Source of the DNA: Eretmocerus hayati
Lineage: Eukaryota; Arthropoda; Insecta; Hymenoptera; Aphelinidae
Reading direction: 5' to 3'
Assembly: GCA_029851415.1 (NCBI GenBank)
Contig: CM056744.1
Span: forward strand, 120,684,838 to 120,748,837
Length of the DNA stretch: 64,000 bases
Shown here: positions 11,481 to 23,239 of the stretch, piece by piece
Layout of the letters: each line of letters opens with the position of its first letter
Numbering within the stretch: the first letter of the stretch is position 1
Made by a program: the position numbers and the translations under genes
Notes under the pieces: generated by a model
Told to the model about the DNA's origin: nothing
The model's input: only the letters and a program-made list of their open reading frames with translations
Database searches by the model: none

Positions 11481-12164
11481 AAGCTTCACCTCGATCTCCA
11501 TACCTAGTTATCCAATAAAAACACGAGCTTGAGACGTTGCTTCCAGATAACGTTCTGCTACTGATTTTTGCCCAATTTCATTTGCATCCCAAAAGCGATG
11601 CTAGATATGAGAAATATTTTCTTTCAGCTGATTTTACGGAAAACTCTCCTCTGTGAAAGCATCTTTTTTCCTCTGCAATCCGCCCAGGAATATTAATACA
11701 GGCACACTGCGATCCGTCGAGTGATCATCAATGCTAATCCAAATAAATGCAATCAAATGGGGTTGACACATTTTTGCCCTCATTTCAATTGTCGGATCAA
11801 ATCCAATCTAGGCCAAAACGGGGATTGTTGTCTGGAAAAATGAGAGTAATATGATAGCTATTCCAGATTTTTTCGTTAATTTTCCAAAAACTTTGAGCGC
11901 GTCAAGAGCGCCATTTTACGAAGTCCATCCATCTCGACCCTGCGCAGAGTTTTGAGTTGTATCAAATGTGAAGATTGTTTATTGGAAGGTTTCACTAGGA
12001 TTTATCTTTTCGCGATGCTTTCAAAGGAATTCCAAATAGAGGATGGCCCTAGTCGACACGATGAATCATTAACATGACCGTAGGATTCCCAATATGGAGA
12101 AAAGTATGTATGATGTAAATTTTCGCGGAAAACCACGACGTGGTTACGCTGACGAATCAATTGA

Positions 12165-12495
12165 GCGGTAGCTAGCACCTGAACCAAACATTGGAGATAA
12201 ATCATCCGATGGACATCACCGCAGCAGTTAGAACTTATTCATGATAATGAGATTCTTTTACAACGGCGAACACAAAAGTAATGAGCCTGCGAGCGTCAGA
12301 GTCCCATCGTACCAGAGTTTCGGTCATGTAGAGTAGTGACCATTGAAAATGACACGCCGAGGCACGAAATATACTCCCACCATCTAATTAACCATGAAAC
12401 TCTTATCGTTTTTTATGCTATGACGCGCTGATCCAGCTTCATTTTTGGCCTATAAAAGACGAGCGATGTCCACTAGAAGACATTACAGTCAGTTG
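12165..12495 (+). promoter_or_regulatory. promoter of peptide gene copy 2
   Basis: TATAAA at 12451-12456 and TCAGTTG initiator-like sequence near 12489. The upstream block matches copy 1 almost base for base from CACCTGAACCAAA to CGAGGCACGAAA. The palindromic site is GCTGATCCAGC at 12427-12437, one base off the perfect GCTGATTCAGC of copy 1. Loss of symmetry might change regulator binding here. Confidence 0.7.
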
Positions 12496-12584
12496 CTTCG
12501 TCCGAGAGAACCAAACTTCTCTGCTCGATCGTACGCGATTTTGCGTTTGCTTATTATTCATACTCCGTCAAATTCTTGTTCAAG

Positions 12585-14824
12585 ATGAAGCTACTATCTT
12601 TGGTGTTGATCGTTTGTTTTTGTGCTGTGGTATCTGCGAGAGCACGATGGCCATACTACATCATAGAGGAAACCGAGGAAGTGTACGAGGATGACGAAAC
12701 AGGTAAGTCTACGCCATCAAGATGAAAAGTGCAAGAATCAATTCATACTCACGAGGAACACCCAGGGATTGTGGAACACCGATTTGGCTCAAACTCTGGG
12801 GATAGTCTCCTTTTACTGCCAAAAGATGAAACCCACAGCCGCATTTGCAAATGCCCAACCGTTTTCCAGCTGCAGCTATTATGATAAACATTACGAGTAT
12901 ATCTATGTATATTTTTTTGAACATGGGCCCATATGGGCAGTGCTAATGTCATAAGCTATAGCTCAAAAACGGTTGGGCATTTGGGAGTGCGGCTCTGGGC
13001 TCTATGAAAAAGAAACTATCCCCAGAATTTCAGCCAAATCCATGTCCCGCAACATCTGGGTGCTCCTCGTTAATCATTCTGAGATGCTGATCGCTCCGAG
13101 ATTTCGCAAGGTTTTGTCTCCTTGAAAATTTTTCCAAACTGACAAGGGGGACGCACGGAGTGCGGGTCACCAAATCTCACCGAACTTCTTTCACAGTTTT
13201 GTACCACCTAGAATATGAAGAATCCAGAGTAACTCCGTCAAATGGGCTCCCTGTTCAGACTTACAAGTAAAAATGTTAATATCTCTTTTTAACACGGGCC
13301 TATATGGGAAATGCTAATGTCATAGGCTGTAACTTTGGACAGAGGGCCCAATTGATGGAGTTACTCTGGATTCTTTATATTCTAGGTGGTACAAGACTGT
13401 GAAAAAAGTCTGGTGAGCTTTGGTGACCCGCACTTCGTTGGTCCTCCTTGTGAGTAGTGTATATCAATTCCAGTATGAACCGTTACAAAAATAATCTTAG
13501 AGAATATTCCGTAATTCTATCGAATTTCTATAGAAAAATCACTGAGGGACATCCTCGGAGGCTTTTTGAACGATCCCAGAGAATTTCGAACGATTGGGAA
13601 TACCCTAGAGTAGTAACATCGACGTAATCTTTGAACTTATTCGAAGTACCTTGCGAGATACGAATCATCAAATCTTATTGACTTATTTTCAGACGAAACG
13701 ACTTCAAAATGCGCTTGGGTGTTGGACCGGGAGTGTCCTAATTATTCCATCAAATACAAGGTGAATATTGCATAACTGTACCAATGACTTATAGCTTTGA
13801 GATAGAGAAAGACTGCTTTTGTACAAGTAGATAATTTTATTGTCGGTACATTGATTCACACAATGTTAGTCGAAGACTGTTAGATATTCTCGAAATGTCG
13901 ATATTCTTAGTACTATCTATTTCAGAATTCTGATACATCATTAAACGTTTTTTGCAAAATATTATTGCCTTCAAGCACTCTAATCAAGATGAAAAATTCT
14001 CAATTACTGCAAAGCAAGTATTGAGCTGGCCAGTCACCGATTCATTTAAAACTTTGTGGTTCATCTCGTTTCCATGATGAATGGTGATAACTCAAATCAT
14101 TTCATCCAATGAACTCTTTTCCATGAGTTACAGCTAGTGACACTAAAATTGCTAACAACCATATTCATACTCATCACTTTCCAGTAGTCGGTCGTTTTCA
14201 ACATCCACTGTCTCATCTGGATGAGGCTCATATTTTGAAGTGCATGCATTGTTTGGTCGGAAACTCTCGTACCAAAACCATTGGAGGTGTTTCTATTTCT
14301 CACTACAGCAACAAAAAGAATCCCGAAGTCCCTATCCAAATCTGTGATGTGCGAGATCCATGTCCAGGTTTGCTGCGGGTCAATTTTTCGTAATTTTATT
14401 TTAGTCATGAATTGCACTCCCGCATCCTGGCGAATATGTTTAAATAGTGCCAGACTCTTTCTTGGCCCGTTGCTTTATATCCTAGGTAAAGTGAATTCCC
14501 TTGAAAGATTCTAATTAAAAATTGTGGGCTCCGCCGCAGCAAATGTGTTAATTCAATATCTCGATATTTTCCATGTCGAAACCTCTCAATTACCTGTTTA
14601 AAATTATGCTTACGATCAACTCTGACAATATCAACCAAAATTCTCAACATTCAGCCAGTAATATACGAAATGATATATCAGCAATATCATAACTCTAAAG
14701 TTCATTGAATTGTACCATTACCGTTTATTTCCAGTACCCGTTTTACTACATCGGCTACACCTACTGTTGCGAGAGGGGTAATCGGTCGTACTATCCTTAC
14801 GTTCTGAGATCAACCAAGAGATGA
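12585..14824 (+). CDS. secreted Tyr-rich four-cysteine peptide, copy 2
   Basis: Exons 12585-12702, 13693-13760 and 14735-14824, again 118, 68 and 90 nt, encoding 91 residues. The signal peptide MKLLSLVLIVCFCAVVSA is followed by RARWPYYII and the acidic EETEEVYEDDET. The second exon differs most (DETTSK before the first Cys, PNYSIKYK after the second). All four cysteines and the C-x7-C-x18-CC spacing are kept. Introns are longer than in the other copies (990 and 974 bp) because intron 1 holds two MITEs (12751-13070 and 13138-13455) and intron 2 holds a piggyBac-like relic. Reading frame and splice sites are intact despite the insertions, so the gene is probably still used. Exon 3 and the 3' UTR are almost identical to copy 1. 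Confidence 0.83.
12751..13070. mobile_element. palindromic MITE, family P, copy 2
   Basis: Begins ACGAGGAACACCCAGGGATT and ends CATCTGGGTGCTCCTCGT, and the inverted pairing continues inward (GCCCAACCGTTTT with AAAACGGTTGGGC) to a centre near 12910. Lies in intron 1 of peptide copy 2. Same family as 1045-1370 and 20580-20880. Confidence 0.7.
13138..13455. mobile_element. ACTGACAAGGGG MITE in intron 1 of copy 2
   Basis: About 318 bp. Left end ACTGACAAGGGGGACGCACG, right end the inverse of ACTCACAAGGAGGACCAACG. Inverted arms of about 115 bp include GAATATGAAGAATCCAGAG and AGTAACTCCGTCAAATGGG. Strongly similar to the element at 18142-18451. Confidence 0.75.
14100..14547. mobile_element. piggyBac-like relic in intron 2 of copy 2
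   Basis: Right end CCGCCGCAGCAAATGTG is followed directly by TTAA (14548-14551). The interior from about 14280 aligns, inverted, with 4260-4440. The left end is not clear. No intact transposase frame. It explains the lengthening of intron 2. Confidence 0.4.
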
Positions 14825-14938
14825 GGAGTTATTACCCGGTACCCGCCAGCAGTTACCGATTCGGCAGTTTGCCATCAGACGAATGCAACCTCGTGATGGG
14901 GTTGTTGAATTTTGCCATATTGTACATGACAAGGTCCT

Positions 14939-14944
14939 AATAAA
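14939..14944 (+). terminator. polyadenylation signal of copy 2
   Basis: AATAAA 115 bp after the stop codon, in the same position relative to the stop as in copy 1. Confidence 0.7.
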
Positions 14945-15049
14945 TGCGAAAATTACACCATGTATGAGTTATTATTGCCAAATCTCGTGAGACTATTGAA
15001 CGCCATTTAGAAGATATTCAATGATTTCATTAAACAAATTGTACGAGTT

Positions 15050-15718
15050 CAGACAATCGGTTTGAAACCAAACCTTCTAAAAAATTTTCCGCTTTGGCGC
15101 ACTTTTTATCTTCACAATTCAACAATGTGAAATCTTTTTTTTGCATCCAATGACCATATCAAGGCATTCTTCAAAAAATCGTGAAATGGCTAAGGACACC
15201 ATAAGGGTTCGATGGAATAAAAAAAATGTTTGCTGAAGCAAGTAATTGTCATGATAGGCAAATTATTTAAACAAATGAGAAAAATTTCGATCATTATATC
15301 GACCATATTTGAGGTCGACTATCGTTCAACTTTTGCTAAAAAAGTGTCCTTTTTTATATCCGTGGCTCTAGCTATTTCATAAATTAAGTTAACGGATCCT
15401 GAATGGAGTAGCTATTCAAACTTCTAGAGGAGGAAAAATTGAGATAAAATTTGATATTTCATTTTAATTTGTTGATAGAATCCATCGACTCTCCTGAGTT
15501 AATAGCAAATATTGGCAAATTATTCAAAGAACAGCCTTGCAATGTTACGTCCAGATCTTCACCGATTAAAATGCCTAGAATAGCGAATAAGGTCCTTGGC
15601 TGGTTGGATTGTTTTAATTATCAATTATGAAAGAAGAAACCCCGCTAGGCAACATATTTTCGAATTTCAGTGAATATATTCTTACCATGAACATTTCACA
15701 CGAGATTATCAAGATTTA
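15050..15718. other. no gene recognised
   Basis: AT-rich. The similarity to the region downstream of copy 1 ends near 15055. Nothing else identified. Confidence 0.45.
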
Positions 15719-15844
15719 ATTGGGAGTAAACCTCTGTATTATTTTAGATGTCAGGAAAATCCAATATGGCCGAACCTCAAAACATTTCCATAAGATTTAC
15801 ATGAGGCCAAGATGGCGGCGTTTCCAAACGGGTTTACTCCCAAT
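15719..15844. mobile_element. 126-bp mini-element with 14-bp TIRs
   Basis: ATTGGGAGTAAACC at 15719-15732 is exactly inverted at 15831-15844 (GGTTTACTCCCAAT). The interior is AT-rich with CAAGATGGCGGCG near the right end. Probably a very short MITE; no clear target duplication. Confidence 0.6.
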
Positions 15845-15849
15845 GGGCC

Positions 15850-18140
15850 TATAACCTTTTATTAGTATAAATAAATAAGAAGCTATTTTTGTTAGTTACA
15901 AACTGGAAATATTCGTCTGTGTATTTTCATGTGATTATGGTCTCAGTTTTGTCAACACAATCGAGCTCTGAAGCTGGAAATGTACAAGAACATTTCACTG
16001 TAAGCGGGTGTCAGAAAGTAATTACTCCGGTAGAAATAATTATCTTCATGCATTTAATATGCGTCAGGATCATGAATTCAAGTCTGAACTTTTCCTCTCG
16101 AGCCTGGCATGACATTGGAGCATCACGCGCTACTCGTAAACAAAATTAAACAGGAATGCACACTTTTTCCAATCCAATATATTCCCGTCGTTCAAAATAC
16201 GGATCATCTGTTGATCATGATTCGTTTCTTATTATGAGCCTCTTACTTGAATACCGAATGGTCGCTTCAATATCCAAGATATAAAATCCATAAAACCATT
16301 GACAATCTAATAGGTTCAATCAGCTATTTGCTTCGAATGAATTTCAGTTTTTGCATCAAATGATCGTGTGCGACTATTGCAGCACCATCGGATCTGTTTT
16401 TGGATGTCTCTCCACACAATGCTTGCCAAATTATTTCTTTCAATTCGAACGATGTCTAGAAAATTTGCCATAAGCTACTAGAATAGTGAATCAGATGGGA
16501 AAAAGAGAGTGCAGCAAAGTCAATGTACAGACAGCACGAATCGGCGGACTCGAGACTGATGAGGAAATGATCCAGCAGATCCTGAAAATTTGTCATGAAT
16601 TCCTCTTCCCCAAACTCGCCATTATAGCCCACGTCATGATGAGCGCGTGGCCAAGAGAAATTGCATCTACTTGAGCCACTGCAGCGTCTCGTTCAAGGGC
16701 AAGGACACGCATGACCATTCAAAGGGCCCAACCGGAATTGTCACCAAGGTGGGCGCGTGAAATATTTCCGGACAATGACGAGAAAGCTGAAGCTACTTCC
16801 TCCATTTTTTTGGTTCCCGATTCATGCTAATGACATCATGAGGCCTTCAACCCCCGATTCAAGTTGACGACATTCATCACAGACACACTATTATTGTCGG
16901 AGTACAGGCCGGATGTCCATCAGTCTGTGAGTCAGATCTGTGGTGTGGAACCCCGTCACGTGATGCAGCGGTCATTGACTTTTGCCACTCCACGCGTAAA
17001 TCGCGCTGTGTCACAAAAATGCACACCAAAGAAGTAGTGACTCTTCACAAATGCAACGAGAAACATTTTGAATAATTGATTGAGACCTGATGGTTCCACT
17101 GCATAATTACATGAATTTGGCCTTCGCAAATCGAATTGTAACCGATATCACTGATGCAATACGAAAAGCGATTCCATAATTTCCAGTGCACAATTTACTC
17201 ACTCTTAGGGCTGTGATTGGCTGCATTCAGTCAATGCCGTTTATCAACGGCTGGAATCGATTGGCTACCACTGCTCTGCCATCGCAAGAAATCGGAAATC
17301 TTTTGAATGTCAAGAAATCCGGTTCACCCCAAGACCGACACTCACGAATTAGCAAAGGTGATATCTTTTGCGTCGTGATTTTGTCACAAAATAAAATCTT
17401 GGCGACTAAGTATGTCAATCAAATTCGCACAGTTAGTAAACTTCGTCTGAAGTTGGATGAGTTCTGGCACTCAGAGTATGAAAACATCTGGCTTTAATTC
17501 CCTTTGTGCAATCTCGTCACTATCACAAAAAACTCTTCAATACAGACCAAATAATCCACTCTGTATTGATCACAATCTCAACCGAAATTCACAAAATTCG
17601 TATACATAGCCCCTCGACACTACGCCCCCATGAAAACAAAACCTACAAAACCGCAAATCGTTACACCCACACTGAAATCCTGATGCATCGCTCGTCTCAC
17701 AATATCTGTGCAAGGCCCGTCTGTCACGTGCTTTCCGCAACAGCTGGTGCATGCATGAATGCATCGCGGAGCTCGTTTTCACGTATAGATAAGAGCCGAT
17801 TTGGCCTCTCGATTCGATAGGAGAGTTGTGAACGTGCAAGTTTGCCCAATTTATGGCGCTCGATTTATTTATGCGTCTGATGCTGCACTGTGAAACAGGC
17901 TCATGCGAACCGCGAGTCGACGTTATCAGCTGTTATTCGCGCCCTCGCACAGCACGTGCGCCGATGATCTCGTATATATACCGATCTGTCATTTTGCATC
18001 TCTTGTAAATGTGTATGTAGGCTGCACTCGACGAGTACGATTTTACGAGCTTAGCAATTTTCGGAGTAAGGGAGTGCCTTTCGATTGAGTTCCCACGCGC
18101 TGGTGCACAGATTGGTGAAAATTCTTCTGTGACCCATACA
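15850..18140. other. no gene recognised
   Basis: Contains short unsupported frames; the longest (17186-17497, 103 codons) opens with GTG and shows no domain or splice sites. 17900-18060 is less AT-rich and has a TATATATA run near 17972. It could hold regulatory DNA of a gene outside the window. Confidence 0.35.
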
Positions 18141-18141
18141 A

Positions 18142-18451
18142 ACTCACAAGGGGGGGGGGGGGGCATGGGGTCCCGGTCCCCAATCTCGCCCAAGATTTTT
18201 TTACAGTTTTGTACTATCGAGAATATGAAGAATCCAGAGTAACTCCGTCAAATGGATCTCCTATCCAAAGATACAGCCACTCAGATTAACAATAGATGCA
18301 CTGGTAATGGCAACGTTTTTGCTTTTAGCTCTGGACAGGAGGCCCATTTGACGGAGTTACTCTAAATTCTTCATATTCTAGATGGTACCAAACTGTCAAA
18401 ACATTTTGGGGATGATTGGCGACCTCGGCCCCGTGGTCCGCCCTTGTCAGT
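18142..18451. mobile_element. ACTCACAAGGGG MITE
   Basis: 310 bp with inverted ends ACTCACAAGGGG and CCCTTGTCAGT. The left end is followed by a run of about 14 G. Arms share CAGAGTAACTCCGTCAAATGG with their inverse. Same family as 13138-13455. Confidence 0.75.
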
Positions 18452-18454
18452 GGG

Positions 18455-20520
18455 TGTATTTAGAAAATAGTCCATCACAAGAAATTTCATTTCATTGAAC
18501 TCATTCTCTCTAGTTGGAAGTGAGTATGAGATTAAAACCAAACTGGACCCTACCACTGTAGGGAAACGAAACTAATTGGGAATAAAATATCTTCCCATCT
18601 CTACAAGTTAGATTTCTCGAAATTCGTTCACAAACATCAGAATACGTAAACATTAATTTCCGTTCCGGTTGAATGAGTTCGATGTTTTGACAGCATGTAA
18701 AGAGTACAAGTGCAAATTTGAGAGGGTTTTCGAATTAAACATATTAAACCCATATGATAATCTCTCGAGTAGTTGGCCACCTTACGTGAAAAAGTTATAC
18801 AACTAAATAAGGAAATAACCCTGAAACAGGTGAAAAATGAGCAATTACGACTGTATCACTCGATTCTTCGTGTACATATTCCAATTCTGTGGAACTAAGC
18901 AAGTTTTGACCTCGTGACGTTACCATCGGATTTGCATTTTGATCTACACGGTAAGGAAACGTGTTGAAACTCAATTCGACTTGACAAAAAATGATCACAT
19001 CCATCTGCTTGGAATGATCTATTAATTTTTGTAATTAATATGTGATAGATACATCACGAATTGAATTCCATTCGCAGAACGAGACTTTATCAGCCTTCCA
19101 CTCTTCATTCGTGGGGACAAAATTCATGATGCGTGAAATCGCGCAGTTCGCTCATTCGCGGGCTCTTAATAGACCCACTACCGCGAGTAATTAAAAGAAC
19201 AAAGAGAGTGGTCGATTTCACGTTTAAAAAGATACATAGAATCGGTCTTATCAGTAGTTCAAATCTACCAGCCTTTCAACAATTTAATTGCAGAGTTTTG
19301 AGAAATATGATTTGAATCTAATCCAGACAAGAGCTAAACTTGATCATTTACAACTGTAAAATGTACATTGATCATAGCAAGGACATGGCTTTGGCCGGAC
19401 ATTAAGCTATCAGAGCTATTGAATAAATTCCAAGAGAATATATAAGAAAGATTGTGAATATCATCTCCAGATGGTTCGGAAAAATTTTCCTCGGCTTGTC
19501 CGTGAATTCACCATCGATCCATCATCTCAAACACGAGCGGTTAATTTGAACGCGCACCCACGCGAATGAAATTTTGTTAACTCGAAAATTGCCCGAAAAA
19601 TCACAAAGAAGACTCAGCGTGGTCTCTGTATTGTTCGATCCGAAGTTCAACCGAGCGTTTGCGTTACATGCGGCCACAGCTGAAACTGGCATGTACCCAG
19701 TAACCTCCAAAGAGTATTGGTCGATGAGGGAGAGCTCCTTTGAATTGGGCCTCGATGGCAAGCTCTATCCCATATTGAGCGAATAGGCATCGAAAATATT
19801 GGTAATTCGGCTTATTATGTGGGGGCAAGTTTCTTTTCAGAGCATATGAACCGAGTTTTCGCTAGAATGAAAGCCGTCGAATCGTGAGATGTTCAGGTAT
19901 ATATCGTAGAATGCAGTATTTGTGTATTCGTCAAAAATGAAAGCAACCGAGCGAAATTTTCCCCTTTTCTTCTCAACGACTTTGAGTTTATTCTGGTGCT
20001 TCGATTTTTCCAAGAAATCGGGATTCGAAGAAAGCCAGGGGTAAATGCCCACGCGATCAATGGGAAAAATCCACTGACCTCTCGAACCGCAGCAGAAAAT
20101 ATGTGTTTACACGAAGACGCATAATCTACAGTGAATGGATTTACGTACCGTGTTTGGTTTTCTTGTTTGATTGGGCTATTTGCCTACCGTATTTTGTTCA
20201 AAGGACCATGAGTATTTTGAGACTCCTCATAGCAAGAAGTTTTTCCTGGTTCGTTACCCCCACTATTGAGTGCTACAAGTTTTTCATCAGAAATTGTCGA
20301 AGTTGGAGGTCATGCCATTTTTAAAGATGCTTGTCTGAAATTGTTTTTATAACTTTCCCTCGAATTTCCTTCTAATAAAGTAAGTATTTGAACATTATGG
20401 AGTGGACTGAATTCTGTGAGATGTATCAATCTATAACTCATTGTTTGGACATTAGACTGATTAAATTGTGATCAATGTTACGTAAGTATCTTGGATTGAA
20501 ATTTAATAAAACTAGGATGT
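18455..20520. other. no gene recognised; one coding-like stretch
   Basis: Mostly AT-rich. 19574-19786 (+) reads as 70 codons with fairly even composition (...NRAFALHAATAETGMYPVTS...) but opens with TTG, lacks an upstream in-frame ATG and shows no family I recognise. It might be part of an exon or a decayed element. Confidence 0.3.
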
Positions 20521-20579
20521 CACCTTAACCTCATAATGGTTGAGAGATATCCTAGTCTGCTCCAAAAAGAGTATTTCAG

Positions 20580-20880
20580 GGAGTTCAAGTCACGCATTCG
20601 TCTGAAACTCTGGGAATATTCTTCTTTTGGCACCAGAAAATGATACCCGAACCCACAAAGATTAACGTTCGAGATTTTCCATGCTACGGGCTATGCATCA
20701 CAATAGATCTGTCCGAGTTGTCCATATCATTTTTCAACATAGGCCTGTGTGGACAATGCTAATGTTATAGTTTACAACGCTGAAAAATTTGAGCATTACT
20801 TGACTTTGCATGACACCTTTGGTGGTAAAAGAAGAATATTCTAAGAGTTCCAGATAAATACGGGACTCACACTCTCTGGA
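20580..20880. mobile_element. palindromic MITE, family P, copy 3
   Basis: AAACTCTGGGAATATTCTTC and TTTTGGCACCAGAAAA on the left are mirrored by GAAGAATATTCTAAGAGTTCC and CCTTTGGTGGTAAAA on the right. The centre has TAGGCCTGTGTGGACAATGC facing TGTCCATATC. More diverged than the other two copies. Confidence 0.55.
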
Positions 20881-20889
20881 CCTCGCTCG

Positions 20890-21740
20890 GGACTCTCCTC
20901 AGAGATCGTATTCCTGAGCCAATAAGTCGTAGTCCTACAAGATCACACTTTTATCAAAGAGTATTAGAGAAAAAGGAGACACCAGTATAATATGCTGTTC
21001 TCAGCTTGATTTGAGGCGATGAATCAAATATCATAAAGAACACGAGCACTTGCGATCTGAGGAAAGAATTTACAACATTGTAAGCGAGTGTTCTGAGAGT
21101 ATTTCAATCCGGAAGCGACCATCGATTGTTTGGGAAACATTGAGATAAAACTGGACCAGGAAAACCGGATTGAAAAGAACAAATCAAATCAACGCTACGC
21201 TCAATTTGACGAGAACGGATCACTGGATCGTTAACAACCTTTGACTGAATCGTTGAGACTTTCTTCTGGAAAGTATTTCCAAATCGCAGTCGGATCTACT
21301 GACTTGATTTACCAAATAACTACAGACACAAAGGAAATGACACAGTTTCTCAGCAGGAATTAAACGATAGTGCACTTTAGGTACTTTAAGTGTAATAATT
21401 TTGATATGATATTCATAACCATGAAAATATTTCCTGAATTGTTGAAATAAACTACATGTCCTTACCTGGGTCGGGAACCCTTCTTTTGTTCCTTCAAAGC
21501 CTCATGCCGTTACACGGTTCTTTGAGAAACGCCTTGATAATCTTTAGGTCATTGGATACAAATCAATGAAGTCAACATTGGTGAGTTGCAAAGACCAAAA
21601 GTGTGTAAAAGAGTTAGAAGTATATTGGATCATCTACTTTCTTACAAAACCAATGACTGAACGCATACAACTGATTCATTTCAATCACCCATTGTCCCTG
21701 AATTTGCTAAATTTCGAATAAATGATAACTCATGAATTGT
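20890..21740. other. no gene recognised
   Basis: AT-rich sequence downstream of peptide copy 3. No repeats or exons identified. Confidence 0.45.
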
Positions 21741-21751
21741 ACGGTTTTGTT

Positions 21752-21757
21752 TTTATT
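21752..21757 (-). terminator. polyadenylation signal of copy 3
   Basis: AATAAA on the minus strand (TTTATT on plus), 112 bp beyond the stop codon of copy 3. Confidence 0.6.
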
Positions 21758-21868
21758 AGAACCTTCATATGTACAAACTAACGGCGACATTCAACAACTT
21801 GAGAAGATTGCACCTGTCTGATGGCAAACTGCCGAATTGATAACTGCTGACGAGTGCCGAATGATGCT

Positions 21869-23177
21869 TCATCTCTTGGTTGATGTCAGAACGTAAGGGT
21901 AGTACCACCGATTATCCCTCTCGCAACAGTAGGTGTAGCCGATGTAGTAGAACTGGTACTGGAACAAATCGACGAATTTTAGAATCATGAGACTACTGGA
22001 ATATGACCTCGGTTATTGTGAGCATCATTTAGTGAATGGAATTCTAAGGAGTTGACATGGGAAACATCGAGCTTTCGACGAGGAAGTGCATAAATGTTGC
22101 GAATCACAGATCTGGTCACAAGTTTGGAATTCTTGTAGTTGCTTCAGTGAGGAATAAGAACATTGAGTCCCTTATTGTCATGCAATACATCTGAGGATAT
22201 TGGCATTCTCCTTCTAGATGCGGCCGCGTTGAAATGAATCTGCCGTCACAAAGACATACGAATGAATGTTCGTCAATAATTCCATTCTGAGCAACTACAT
22301 TCCGTCACCGGTTGACAGGAAGATGTTGTCTCGAATATCGTCATTGCCTCCGAGTCTTGATCGAATCGGTGATCAGCCAAAAACTTCCAATGTGGATAAT
22401 TGAGCCTTGCTCTTAGCTGGAGTCTTCGAAGGAAATCATTTCCTCCAACAATTCAAGAAACCTCATGTGATGTTCCGAAATCTAAGAACGTCTAGTACTG
22501 AAAATATCTCACAACCTCTGATAAATAATTTGTGAATTGGTGGACCAAGTCCAAGGTTGTACTGTCACGAGATTGATCTTTTTATACAATAGCACTTTTC
22601 TATTCCCTAAATCTGTTAGTTATTGACGCACTCATGTGATATTCACCTTATATTTGATGGAACTCTTGGGACACTCCCGGTCCAACACCCAAGCGCATTT
22701 TGGAGTCTTTTTCTCTGCAAATGTAGAAACAGGAGATTTAATAATTTGTATCGCGAATAGGTGTGAAACCTGGATGAGAAGCATATCATAAAAATGTGTA
22801 TATCACGTTAGAGGTAATTTTTAGATGCATTTGTTATAACATCTCTCCTGGTGATTATTTCAGAAGAGTTTGATGAAAGGATGGAATATTTTTTAAGATC
22901 ATCTGTGCGATGAATCATACTGGAATTGGTGTACATCACACAAATTGAAAAAATTTTCAAGGATTCAAAACCACGCATCAGCTTGATTTTCATAAACATC
23001 TCAGAACAATTGAATACAAATTAATTTTTTCATTATCTATTTCGATGCTGTAGACTCACCTGTTTCGTTATCCTCGTACACCTCCTCGGATTCCTCTATG
23101 ATGTAGTACGGCCATCGTATTCTTGCAGACACCACAGCACAAAAACAAACGATCACAACCAACGACAGTAACTTCAT
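21869..23177 (-). CDS. secreted Tyr-rich four-cysteine peptide, copy 3
   Basis: Minus-strand exons 23060-23177, 22647-22714 and 21869-21958 (118, 68 and 90 nt), introns of 345 and 688 bp, 91 residues. The signal peptide MKLLSLVVIVCFCAVVSA is followed by RIRWPYY and an acidic stretch (EESEEVYEDNETE), then C-x7-C-x18-CC. Differences from copy 1 include P to T before the first Cys, S to W after DNR (DNRWYYP) and R to T near the end. Both introns align with those of copy 1 along their length, so copies 1 and 3 come from one recent duplication, now in inverted orientation about 19 kb apart. The 3' UTR departs from copies 1 and 2. Function unknown. Confidence 0.83.
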
Positions 23178-23239
23178 CTTGACCAAGACTTGACAAAATA
23201 TAAATAATAAAGCAAACGCAAAATCACGTAGGATCGAGC

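Larger units (their letters stand above)
7180..11910. mobile_element. large element with about 450-bp inverted arms
   Basis: Sequence at roughly 7180-7650 reappears inverted at about 11480-11910. For example CTCGACGGATCGCAGT at 7395 pairs with ACTGCGATCCGTCGAG at 11713, and TATGGAGATCGAG occurs inverted near 11500. Arms are diverged (roughly three quarters identical by eye), so the insertion is old. The interior holds other nested pieces: the tRNA-like element, a GC-rich block and the ACAAGGGG element. No intact transposase seen. It may be an old autonomous DNA transposon or an inverted duplication. Confidence 0.45.
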
